Shown piece after piece: positions 1 to 10,500 of a DNA stretch of 64,000 nt. Location: assembly GCA_028023455.1 (NCBI GenBank), contig JAQFVV010000055.1:6166030-6230029 (forward strand), given 5' to 3'. Each line of letters starts with the position of its first letter. Position 1 is the stretch's first letter. Source of the stretch: Epiperipatus broadwayi (Eukaryota; Onychophora; Udeonychophora; Euonychophora; Peripatidae). The notes beneath the pieces were generated by a model. That model was given only the letters and a program-made list of their open reading frames with translations. It made no database searches and had not been told where the DNA came from. Made by a program: the position numbers and the translations under genes.

Positions 1-240
1 CAGCCTAAGTGAAAAATGGTTAAAAAGTATGAACTGATGTGCATGTCTGTCCTGAAATGAATCGATAGGTGAGTTATGATATATTCTTCACTTACATCAG
101 TGTATTTAATTAATCTAATTATTCTATTTGTTAATTTTTGGGGAGACTAATGGAAAACATGCATTAGCTAAGTTACGAATTATGCATATAACATTCATTG
201 TTTTTTTTAATTACTGGTTCTCAATTTCAATTCATATAAT

Positions 241-502
241 TGTATATTAAACTCATATACACCTTAATGCAACTTTTATATATAATTGCTCCTTTATTTT
301 CCTTACAGTTTTGACTGTCCTTTTATAATCGTAACTATTTTTTATAAAATTTTAAAAATAATCAGTTATGATTGTAAAAGAGAAAGGTGAAGATTAAAAA
401 GAGCTCTGATGAAGACTGCAGGACAGTCGAAACTATAAGAAAAATAAAGGAGTAATTACATATAAAAGTTGCATCAAGGTGTATATGAGTTTAATATATA
501 GG
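241..502. repeat. Foldback repeat with a hammerhead-like core (copy 1)
   Basis: The left arm (about 241-330) and right arm (about 405-502) are inverted copies: the segment reading TATTAAACTCATATACACC on the left returns inverted near 480-500. The right arm carries CTGATGA (406-412), one A, a perfect 5-bp stem GACTG/CAGTC (414-418 with 424-428) around a 5-nt loop, then GAAAC (429-433). The left arm keeps the CAGTC-AAAAC side but has lost the CTGATGA side. The same architecture recurs at 1873-1902, 1987-2016, 21494-21521 and 56218-56261. No transposase is encoded. Confidence 0.75.
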
Positions 503-1808
503 AATATATGGAGATGCAAAGAAAGTTAAGAGGCTGTACGAATAATTCATATAATTACATATCTTAATTTTTAGTTTACAAGATATCTGTAATAAATATT
601 AAGGTCAAATATTTGTAGTACATTATGAATATTCTGCTAAAGTAGTAATTGAGATACCGTCTTAGATTTATATTTCTGATGTTTGCCACCAAACGGAAAA
701 GTCTAGCATAGTGCATATTACTTAGCTATCCTGGTTTACATGGCACTCAATAATTAAAAATATTTGTAAGTGTGGATAAAGAAGAAATAAATGGTTTTTA
801 AATCTTTCCCTTGCTCCATATTTTTAAGTGTTATAGATCTATGATTCACCACGCTCCATAAAATTGATTTTGCCCAAAATATTTGTTTTCGGATACCTCA
901 CATTTGCAAATAGTAGGTGTGGAATAGTTTGAAATTATAAATAAAATCTGAATTGTACTTTATATATATTTCAGTGAATAATCATTAAGTTGCTTTTATC
1001 TTTAATTATTCCATTCTATTATTTTCTCCTGATCTTTGAAACAAGATGGCTCAAGAATTCACTATATATATATTTATAACTATCAAAATAAATGAGTTTA
1101 ACCAAATAGCAACTGATTAGCTTAACTTTTACTACATGTCTAGTCACTGTAATGAGACTTTACTGTACACAGAATATTTAACTAGATCTAAGAAACATTA
1201 TAAATATGTACTTATAATGTTATCTCGGGGCTTTTATAACCTTGAAGTACAATTACGTATTTGTAAATAAGATTAAATAACTAATATTATTAGTGGTTGG
1301 CTAGCATATATATTCTATGTTTTCATATCACATAAATCAAATCTGAAGTTATTTCAGGGTTAAAGTACTAATCTTTATTATTGACATGGCTAAATAACAG
1401 AGTATTTTATCGTATTAATACATATTTTAAATAACTAAGCTTTAATGCTTAGATTAGACTGGGTATGAATATTAACAGTAGATGTAAATAACGTTACTAA
1501 TAAAATAATGTACCTTTAAATAAACTCTTAATAATAATAAAACCATGTGACTATATTTATCTATTCGAGATATTAAAATGAAACATGGAATATTTAACAA
1601 AATATAAAAATTTATTAACAATAATAATAAGTAATAAATAACAAGTCGAAAGATAATCTGGTGATGCTTTAATTATGGAAGCTTGACCCCTACTTTCCTA
1701 GTAAATAAACTGTAGAGCGTAGCATTACATGATATGGGACAAATATGTTATTGAAGAAGACTGAGCAATGGGTAAAGAAGCTTAAGTATTACTAATAATT
1801 AATAAAGT

Positions 1809-2082
1809 ATATCTTATTAAATAATCACATTTTCTTACACCTTTAAGCAAATAATTTTTATTAATATAATAAGTTTCAACTGTTCCTGGCAGTCTTCTTC
1901 AGATCACAATCAGTTGCTTTCCCTTTCCATCATTTTATTTTACTATTAAAATAAAATGGTGGAAAGGGAAAACAATAGTTTAAGATCTGAAGAAGACTGC
2001 CAGGAACAGTTGAAACTATTATTATATTAATAAAAATTATTGCTTAAAGGTGTAAGAAAACTCTGATTATTTAATAAGATAT
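1809..2082. repeat. Near-perfect palindromic (foldback) repeat with hammerhead-like cores in both arms (copy 2)
   Basis: The arms run about 1809-1945 and 1950-2082 and are close to exact inverse complements, from ATATCTTATTAAATAATCA on the left to its inverse ending at 2082. Each arm contains CTGAAGA, an extra A, a stem GACTG/CAGTT (5 bp including one G-U), a 7-nt loop and GAAAC: minus strand 1902 to 1873, plus strand 1987 to 2016. There is no coding capacity. This is a MITE-like or snap-back copy of the family at 241-502. Confidence 0.85.
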
Positions 2083-2603
2083 ATTGTTGTATATGAATAA
2101 GCAAAATTACTGAAGAAGTATATATAGAATTAATAAAGTGAAATAATGTTTTATTGGATCTCTAATTAAAATAATCTAATCCATTTTCCTCTAGGTATCT
2201 GGCTAATATGAACTTAATTATTTCATAAAAAAGAGAGAACATTTACCCTATTCTAATATATTCTCTTCTAAAAATATGGCATTATTTTCCTAATTTCTAT
2301 AGGCACAGGTTGCAATATGTAAGAGGCTTATCTAACTAACATTTATAAATAAAAAAACTAATGCGTATTGAGAGCTTTCTGTACTAAACAACGTCTTATT
2401 GCCATAAACTTGATTAATTCTACAAAATATTCTCCAGAAAATTCCTGACATACCTCTATTGATAAACAAAAAGGTAATACTTTCAACTCTATAAATACAA
2501 TCATTTCTATGCACACTTAAGATTTATAGCATTTAATTATAAAGCATAGGATCAAATTCAGAGATTGATTAAACATAAAATGCTTTAATTATAATTATTA
2601 ATT

Positions 2604-3078
2604 AACAACTTGTCTTCAAAACATCTTTGTATCAATAATTTCAATTTGTGAAGCTGCAATCTTTAGTGTTTATATAAGGGTAGGATTCCATCCTTATTGT
2701 TAAAAGGTTGCCTTGACTAGAAATCATTATTGATATCGTCTAAGCGTTGACTAATTTTAATTACTTATAAAACCATTTAGCCTTGAGCATTATTACACTT
2801 ATTTAAGTAATACTTTGGGTGCAATTTGAAATATTATAATTGACTATTTATTAGTCTGCATTCAGAATGTTTTATTTACCTATTAAAACTTCTCTGTATC
2901 AGTAATTTAAATCTCTGTGGTAAAATTGCAATCCTTAATGTCTATATAAGTATATTAGACTATTAATAAGGATGAGATTCCATCCTTATTGTTAAAAAAA
3001 GTTGCCTTGACATGTTAGAAATTATTGATTGTTATTTATATTGGGATTGTCTAAGCGTCGATCGACTTTTAATGAAAT
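2604..3078. repeat. Two diverged direct copies of a MITE-like sequence
   Basis: Segments of about 170-205 bp starting near 2604 and 2873 share an ordered set of blocks. These are a TCAATAATTTCAAT-like block, a block ending GATTCCATCCTTATTGTTAAAA, GTTGCCTTGAC and GTCTAAGCGT. The last blocks also occur in the palindromic MITE at 35419-35968 (GTTGCCTTGACA, TTGTCTAAGTGTT, and the CCATTTAGCCTT flank at about 2775 and 35980). These are therefore two old members of that family. Confidence 0.65.
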
Positions 3079-5351
3079 ATTTAATACACAAAATATATAC
3101 CTAAGCTAAAATAATAATAAAAATTTAAATATACTACTTGTATAATCAATTTTATTTTTGCTTTTTTCTTAAGAGAACTTTATTTAATCAAAATAACTAT
3201 ATAAGTACGCATGTGTGATAAATAAGCATATATCCCCTATTGTTTAAAGTTCACTTAGTTTTGATAAAATTTGTGGCTTAACATAATTTTTAAAATATTC
3301 AATATGGCTGCTTCCCCAACGAAAAGGTTGTTGAAAGTATGTTTTAAAACCATTTAGATTCTTAGGCCATTTATTTGTGAAATCCCAACGGACAGAGCAA
3401 AACTTAATTCTTATGGACGAGTAAATAATAATGAAGTTTTTAGCTTTGAATTAAAATCCATTAATGGTGAATTTTAAAAGGTTCACAGTAAGTTGTTTTT
3501 CACTATTTCTTTAGGTATGGAGCATATAATACTTCTAAAATGCAACTTCCATTAATTATAGCATTTCTTAAAAAAAATATTTAAAAAAGAAAATTCATTA
3601 GTTTTAATATCTGCTTAACAATAAATTATCCAATTTCGTGTTATCCGAAGACTTTTAAATTACTGTAGTAAATGTAATATCAGATGACTTTTGAAATATT
3701 ATCATTCCCAAGATAGCCTTAACAAAAATGTACATTCTGAAGTAGTTTAAAATTTTCCACTTCAATAAAAATTTTAACTTTCATTTTGTTTTTCATGCAT
3801 TTCAAGAGATTGAATATATCCTGATGTTTTAATTATTCATTTTGGACAGTTTAGAGATACGTTTGCTACTCGAAGCAAATGCTTACCGGGTTTCGTCTTT
3901 ATCATTGCAGTTCACAATGCCAAGATGGCTAAATTTAAATTCAGGTTTTACAATTTTCCTGTAGATATCTAGCAGTGAAAGAGAGATTCCTCTTCGGTAG
4001 ATATATTTATAGATTTTACATGAAAATTTGGTGACCGTTGCTAATGTATATTTGGCAGTCGATTTTTTGAAATTTTGAGGAAGTTATAGCACTAATTTAA
4101 TGAAATCATTTTAAAATTATAACTAATATTTTTAAAATAATTTTTATTTTGTTCATTTGTAATTATTCTCACCGTAAATTGCATACTTATTACATATAAT
4201 TTCATCTAAATATTTGAGATTATATGCTTTTATATTTAAATATGTCAAAGGAATACAAATATTCGTACACTCTCATGTGGGTGTTTATAATTAAATATAA
4301 ATCGTGATTTTTTAAAAATTTGATACAAGTATTTTAAAACACTATTAAAAAAAATGTACGAGCAAACACTGTGGATTTTGCTTTAGAAGTTAAGTATATC
4401 TATAATATTAGGTAGTTGTTCCGATCATGCCATGCGACCAGTCTTTGGTGAATTATTACTTCCTAAATCGCAAGATATAGATGTATATTAACAATATTCA
4501 CTAACAATATGAATATGCTATGGGATAATCTTAATAGTGATCAACTTTTAGCTGCAAATGCTACGTAAAAATCCATCTCCATTTAAGTTCAAAATACTTT
4601 TAATATAAATAGTCCAAATGGAAGAAAAATATTTTTGTATCGCTCGTTAATAAAAAAAAAAAAATCTACCCCCAACCCCCATAAATATTAAGTAATTAAA
4701 TATTTACGCAGAGAATCTTATCTATTTGTAAGCCTACAATTAAAATTATTGTCCAGAAGCCTCCAGTAGAACAGTATTGCTCAAAGATCTGGATTCTGTT
4801 ATCAGATAGAAAATGGTTTCTGTATTTTTAAATCACTCCATGCTTGTATGTTTGGCATTGAGCCTATTAACACTCATGTATTCCACACATTTGCAAATGC
4901 ATTGAAGACACCCCCTACCCTCATTCCTCCCTACAATACAGACATATTTAATTTGAAATAAATTCTTTTAAATCACTAACAAAAAACACCACCTATTTTA
5001 CAGAAGATATTTTATCAATTATATCCAAACTGTAGAGCTGCTTCTATAAGTTTTACAGGTGCATTTCATATGCTAGAGATTGCAGAAGGCATTAGACTGT
5101 CAGAAACAGTTTTCAAAACTTTTTAGAAAGTATTTAATCGTACAAAAGCACACTTAGTGATCACCCTACAACTGATTTAAAACTTATTAGTTTTTTTGTG
5201 GATTATTTATAGAAAATATTACACCAGTAGGCTAACATGTTATGGAATTGAAATCCTATTGGTCGGAAAAGTGTGATACAAAATTTCATATCTCGGATTT
5301 AATTACATGTATGGAACAAGATAGTAAAAGTACTCGTAATTTTTAAATCTT

Positions 5352-6070
5352 TTCTATGCAAGTGCCACCTAGTGTAAACTATAGTAATCAATAGATGCTA
5401 GAAGGTTGTGTCTTCCTAATCAATTTCCTCAGACTAGCGTTTAGCTTGTGGCTTTTCGTGAGGAGTCTCACATTTGGGAGCAGTGCACCTGGATCTTCAG
5501 ATCTAATACACTCTTCCGGCAAACACCTTTTACCTTTTCGATTTACTATAAAGCTATCAGTCTAAACTGAAAATAACGTTTTCAATCCAAACTAATTTAC
5601 CTGTATAGTCATACAGATCTGAATCCAGTTCAATATTTACATATTTGGTGTCTTTGGTTTCTTTTTTTAAATAATCAGTCGCCTCTAATCCTTTGGCTAG
5701 AATTGATATTTAGTCACTAAAACATCACATGATCACTTTTTCTTTATGCTTACATAAACTATTAAACCAGTAGCAAAATCTTTTCCATACAGTGGTGTTA
5801 TCTAGTGTAAACTCTAGTAATCAATAGATGTTAGAAGATTGAACATCGTAATCCCAATCCATATCCAAAGATGCAGTTGCACTGCTCTCAGACCCAAGGT
5901 TCTTCATGGATGAAAGCCATAATCTAAAAACTAGTTTGGGTATATTGGATAGAAGGCACAACCAACTAGCATCTATTGATTACTAGAGCTTACACTAGAT
6001 GGCACTACTGTGTGGGAAAAAAATTGCTATTTTAATAGCTCCTGTAAGCATAAAGTGACCATGTGATGTT
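5352..6070. repeat. RepA copy (old, one unit plus foldback)
   Basis: This diverged member of the family seen at 24215, 27003, 42645, 56537 and 59196 begins with GTGCCACCTAGTGTAAACTA and ends near TAGATGGCACTACTGTGTG in inverse orientation, with a second left arm at about 5775-5870. The hammerhead-like segment, on the minus strand near 5425-5480, keeps the AGC/GCT version of stem II but has a damaged core. A second damaged copy in plus orientation lies near 5895-5950. Confidence 0.8.
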
Positions 6071-6615
6071 CTAATGATTTAATCCAAATCTGAAAGCATT
6101 GGTCATAGTTTTGATATGTTGTAATAAAGTAAAATAATTTTATTAGCATCCCTTTTTTCAATGCTAAAAAAAAAAAAAATTAGAAATTTGCATTCATGCA
6201 TTTCACACACACACACTTGCATGAACTTCATCGTAGGTCATTTCCTGGTCTTGTTCAACCAATTAGACATCTATTATGGAATTGTACTGATTTTTTTCAA
6301 GACTAATGTGCACATTTATATAATAGGTCTATACGTTAAATATATCTGTAGGGAAGATTGGAACCAAATTGCAATGGATACTATATCTATTTTCAGCAAA
6401 ATTCAATAAATATTTAGCTAACTTATTTTCGGGGGTTGGTTTTTGGAAAGGATGGGCTATCTAGTTAACAGTGAACCAAAATAAAATTAATGAAATGCAG
6501 TTGTAATAAATTTTTTATTTAAAAGATTTGATTTCAATTAAAAAGCATTATATTTTGTTGCTGTTTCTTAGGCATTTTTTCTTTTTTAATATAAAACATT
6601 TATCTTTTATTTCAG

Positions 6616-6714
6616 AAATGTATAGCAATGTGTATGGATCGGTATATGGACACATGGAATTTAGTTTCAAGAACTTACGGTAATAGATTACAAAAAGAAA
6701 GAAGTCGAATGTAA
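6616..6714 (+). CDS. TIMM13: TIMM13 (mitochondrial Tim8-Tim13 complex subunit), terminal exon
   Basis: Small Tim proteins of this family chaperone hydrophobic precursors across the mitochondrial intermembrane space; Tim13 works in a hexamer with Tim8. The exon follows a good acceptor (TTTATTTCAG, AG at 6614-6615) and reads in phase 0 as 32 residues plus TAA (6712-6714). It begins [15 protein letters not shown] and ends QKERSRM. It supplies the second CX3C motif (Cys-2 and Cys-6 of the exon), which forms disulfides with an upstream CX3C, followed by the conserved C-terminal helix with VSRTYGNRL. Length and ending agree with the end of animal TIMM13 proteins. The upstream exon with the first CX3C was not found, so the gene probably starts to the left of the window. 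It converges on CHORDC1, with stop codons about 0.74 kb apart. The reading frame is clean, so a processed fragment is unlikely; the exact acceptor also argues for a live gene. Confidence 0.9.
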   Translation, partial: KCIAMCMDRYMDTWNLVSRTYGNRLQKERSRM

Positions 6715-6752
6715 TTTCTTTGTAAAAATAGTTGTTATAAAATATATGTTTT

Positions 6753-6758
6753 ATTAAA
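6753..6758 (+). terminator. Possible poly(A) signal of TIMM13 (ATTAAA)
   Basis: ATTAAA lies 39 bp after the TIMM13 stop, in T-rich DNA. It is the common variant of AATAAA, but such hexamers are frequent in DNA this AT-rich. Confidence 0.3.
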
Positions 6759-7088
6759 TTAATTTTAATATTGTCATTTTTTATTTTATTATCGATTGCA
6801 AGCTATCTTTTTTTTTTGTTCTTATTATTTTTTTTTTTTTTACAAAATCATTATTTCAGTTTAATACATATGTAAAAAAGAAAAAAAATTGTAAAGGAAT
6901 TAATTATAAGCAAAAATCTTAATTTTATACTGTTGTTCAGCAGTTGTTAAACAATGAGGAATTTCCATATTTAATATGAGGAATTTCCATATTTAATTAA
7001 TAATAAAAAAAAATCATTTGAAATTCAACATTAAAATTTTATATGCAAAATTAAACGTTAACTAATTCAAAATTTTTTTTAAAGAAAA

Positions 7089-7094
7089 TTTATT
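7089..7094 (-). terminator. Possible poly(A) signal of CHORDC1 (AATAAA on minus strand)
   Basis: TTTATT on the plus strand reads AATAAA on the minus strand, about 360 bp past the CHORDC1 stop. It is a weak call in AT-rich sequence. Confidence 0.25.
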
Positions 7095-7454
7095 TGAAAA
7101 TGCAGACTTTAATTTTTTTTCCACACAGTTTTTTAAATACAGAAATTTAATCGTCAAACCAAAGTTAAAAGGTGTGAATGATACAAAAAAAAAGTAAAAA
7201 AATAAATTTGATAACAATAATATTTTACATAAGTTGACACACTAGTGAAAAATTCCGAATAAACAAGTCTAGAAATTTCAAAAATCCACTGCAAAAAAAA
7301 AAAGTATTTCACATGTTTTTTAAATGAAAATGTTTTGCAAGAAATTAAATGACACTGCAATACCTACTGATAGATTATCTTTTTTTTATGAAATTTTCAA
7401 TAAATAAGCTAATTTACATTTGAGAATACATCTCCGCAATATTCAAAAATGTTC

Positions 7455-7562
7455 TTATTCTTCGTAAACCAATTTTCTCCAGCTAAATGGTTCAGCCTTC
7501 TTTAATTTTATTTCAACTTTAGTTCCCATTAGATTCACACTGCTTTTGCTAATGTCAATAAC
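7455..7562 (-). CDS. CHORDC1: CHORDC1 terminal exon: CS domain end and stop
   Basis: 108 nt: 35 codons and TAA (7457-7455 on the minus strand). It begins [18 protein letters not shown] and ends [10 protein letters not shown]. The G-T-K-V-E-I and K-K-A-E-P stretches are the last strands of the CS domain. The acceptor is TTCTGTTATAG. The preceding intron, 12.9 kb, is the largest seen. Confidence 0.95.
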   Translation of the reverse strand, partial: VIDISKSSVNLMGTKVEIKLKKAEPFSWRKLVYEE

Positions 7563-10500
7563 CTATAACAGAAAACAAAGAGATTAAATAAACACAAAAA
7601 AGAGTAATATAAAATTAACAAGGAATTCTTTATGTACTAAGAAATTTCATTGTGCTCTTTTTACAAGCCCATGACGACACATTATTGTCAGTGGTAAACG
7701 TCCACTGCTTAGTGCCCTCTTGATGAAATTTATTGCATTGTATCAGTTTTAAAACTATATTATAAACAAAGTTCTATAAATTATTAATACTTATGATAAA
7801 TAATCAAAATTTTTGGTAACATTTTATTTCAAAGTAAAGTGGTCTTACCATATAAAATTTTCAGTTCCCTCAAATAAAGGCTTTCAGTTTTGTAGATTTA
7901 ATGGCACAATATATTTCTGCAAGTAGGGAGATATTTTCCAGTTACAGACCCAATTCTATCTTCTTTATTTAAAATGTTAAATGACTATAAAACTTCCGTG
8001 AATTTTTGAAATTTCATTACAAATTTCTTTCTAATGAAATAAACCTTTTTTTTTTAAAGAGATTTTTCTTCTTTCACCAATGCATAAAAAAATCAGCACC
8101 CCCCCCCCCAATTATCCTTGAAAATATTTTTAATATTGCTTTTTAATACATTTAAAGATCAGCCTTTTCAAGCTATTGTGCATGCGCTTTTTACGAGTGT
8201 TAATAATAAATAAATAATTGCTTATTTAAATGTTGCTTTTTATAATTTAATAATTTTAAAAGGTATTTCTTTTAACTAATCTTACCTCTGTTTAATCATC
8301 AATTTTGTTTTAATATTTTTTTAATACATGAATGGAAATATCTAATACTTGTATCTGTTTTGACAATTAGATGAGAACACAAACAGTTCAATAGTGTTGC
8401 GTCAGGGTCAACATTAGACACTCCTGTAACATTTGCTTTTCGGGGATCAGGTGATGTTCTAGCATCCAAGTGACAGATTGAGCATAATAGTTGTTCTCTA
8501 TTGACTAAAATAAAGCTTTTCAAGAAACTACCTAGGAATCTTTAGCTTAGAGTTTGCAATTATTAAATCAAGACATAATAATGTAAGTATAAGCAAAACA
8601 TAGACTTCGTAATTTAACAAGTAATATTTCTAAATGTGCTAAAACATAGGCAATGGTCAAGCTAAATATAAATTGTAATGTTAATTGGCTGAGCACTATG
8701 CATACAATGCCAACGTAAAATTAATGGAGCATGGTTTATAGCCAACAACACCTATGCTATAAACTAGAAGGAAGCATGCTTCTTTCTCTCCAAAAAGTGG
8801 ATGTCCTAATCCCATTTGCATATATTTGAATATTTGTTGCATACATTTTCTACCATGCTCACACTATCCACTTCCTATGATTATGAGAAGATAAAACTTC
8901 TCGAAAGCTCTCAGCCAATTAATATTACAATTTGTACTTAGCTTCACCACTGTCTGCGTTTTAGCACATTTAGACATATAAATCAAAACTTATTAAGACA
9001 TTAGAATAATTAAAAAAAACACAAATTCAACTCTGTTAAAATTAGTCAAGGAAAAAAGAGAAGACATCAAAACAGATATAAGAATAAGTCTGAATTTAAA
9101 GCGATTCAATGACATCAATTTACAAATGTGATATTAAATACATAATTTCAATTAGTTTCTTTGTACATCAATGAATAAGGTATGGCCGCCAATTGAGATA
9201 TGTCAGGCTTGGATAAGTTTATTTAGTTCATGAAAGCGTTGATTATAAATAATGGTACATATCTGCATTACCAATATACTTGGCCAATTAGTCAATTTCT
9301 AAGGGATCTTGTAACATAGGGAGTCATCACCTGTTTGTCACATCTACGGCCTGAAACTCAAATCTAGGAAGAGGTCCAGCTCGTTAAAAAAATTTCATAT
9401 AGTTAGATCATTCAATTAGTTATCCAACAGTCATCAGTAAATGGGTATGTTTTAATAATTATCTCTTGACGGTAAACGTCCAATTTGGGATGGTAAAATG
9501 AAAGTTGATGCATATATTAAAAAAACAAAAAAATACCAGTATAACATGGAGCTTACACCATAAACGGGGACAGAGTCTATTATTTATCTTGAAGTTTAGT
9601 TTAAAATTTTTTATGCAAACATTCACCCCCTATATATCTATTTCTTTAGTTGGTTTAATATGCAGTCTTATAAATAAAATTATGGTAAGTTTTGTCTACA
9701 ATACACGTATGCTTTCACCATCTGCAGTGGACAAATTATGGTGCAGTTCATTTAGGACATAGTCACATGATGGTGAGTGGCACGATCAGAGTAAGTGACT
9801 GAGATCATGAGAGAAAGATGAATAACAATTTTTCCATTACAAAAAATATTGTTTTTTAAAGAGCCATCATGTCAACTCAATATTGCCAAATATAAAAACT
9901 GATTTCAGAAAAGGGCAAATAACAGGAGGCATCGGTGTTGGTGTACGTTGATAATTACAAGTATTAGACAATCCAGTAAAATAAGCTATTATGAAATGGT
10001 AGAGGTTGAAATTGACTCAGAAGATCGATAGAGCCACATACTGCAAATTTGCTTTATTCAATTTTTTGTTACTGAATATATAAATGAGATAAGCTAGATT
10101 AGAAGGACTTGGATTCAAGATTGGCTGAAGAAAAATCAACGACCCTGAAAAGATTTGCAGTTAATTATTATGATGGAAAAAATGGGATTTAGAGCTAAGC
10201 AATACACAAAGAAAAAAACTCAACAACTGAGACAGTTGCAGACTTTAAAACAAGATGCAAAAATCATTTTGACAGTTTGTGCCTCGAGAGATTATTCATC
10301 ATCAATGTTGTAACGGGCACATACACCGTTACATTATTTTTATTATTATTAAACATGAAAACATAAAAGTTCGCAAATAAAAACTTCTTTTTTAAGAATT
10401 AAAAATTGAAAATTAAAAAATCATCTAAACTCTAATATATATAAAATCGCACAGATGAGAAATTAAAAAAAGAAACTTTATTAAAAAAAAGAAAAAGTTT

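Larger units (their letters stand above)
1..6615. other. Left flank: repeat-filled DNA upstream of, or in an intron of, TIMM13
   Basis: No coding exon could be supported here. I looked for the preceding TIMM13 exon, which should encode the first twin CX3C motif, and did not find it, so this stretch is probably intron with the 5' exon or exons outside the window. It holds two foldback repeats (241-502 and 1809-2082), a diverged tandem pair (2604-3078) and an old RepA copy (5352-6070). The rest is AT-rich DNA in which I see nothing specific. Confidence 0.6.
6715..7454. other. Convergent intergenic gap between TIMM13 and CHORDC1
   Basis: This gap of about 740 bp should hold both 3' UTRs. It contains poly-T and poly-A runs and one perfect 22-bp tandem duplication (6954-6975 and 6976-6997, unit starting ATGAGGAATTTCC). 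I saw no gene in it. Confidence 0.7.
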
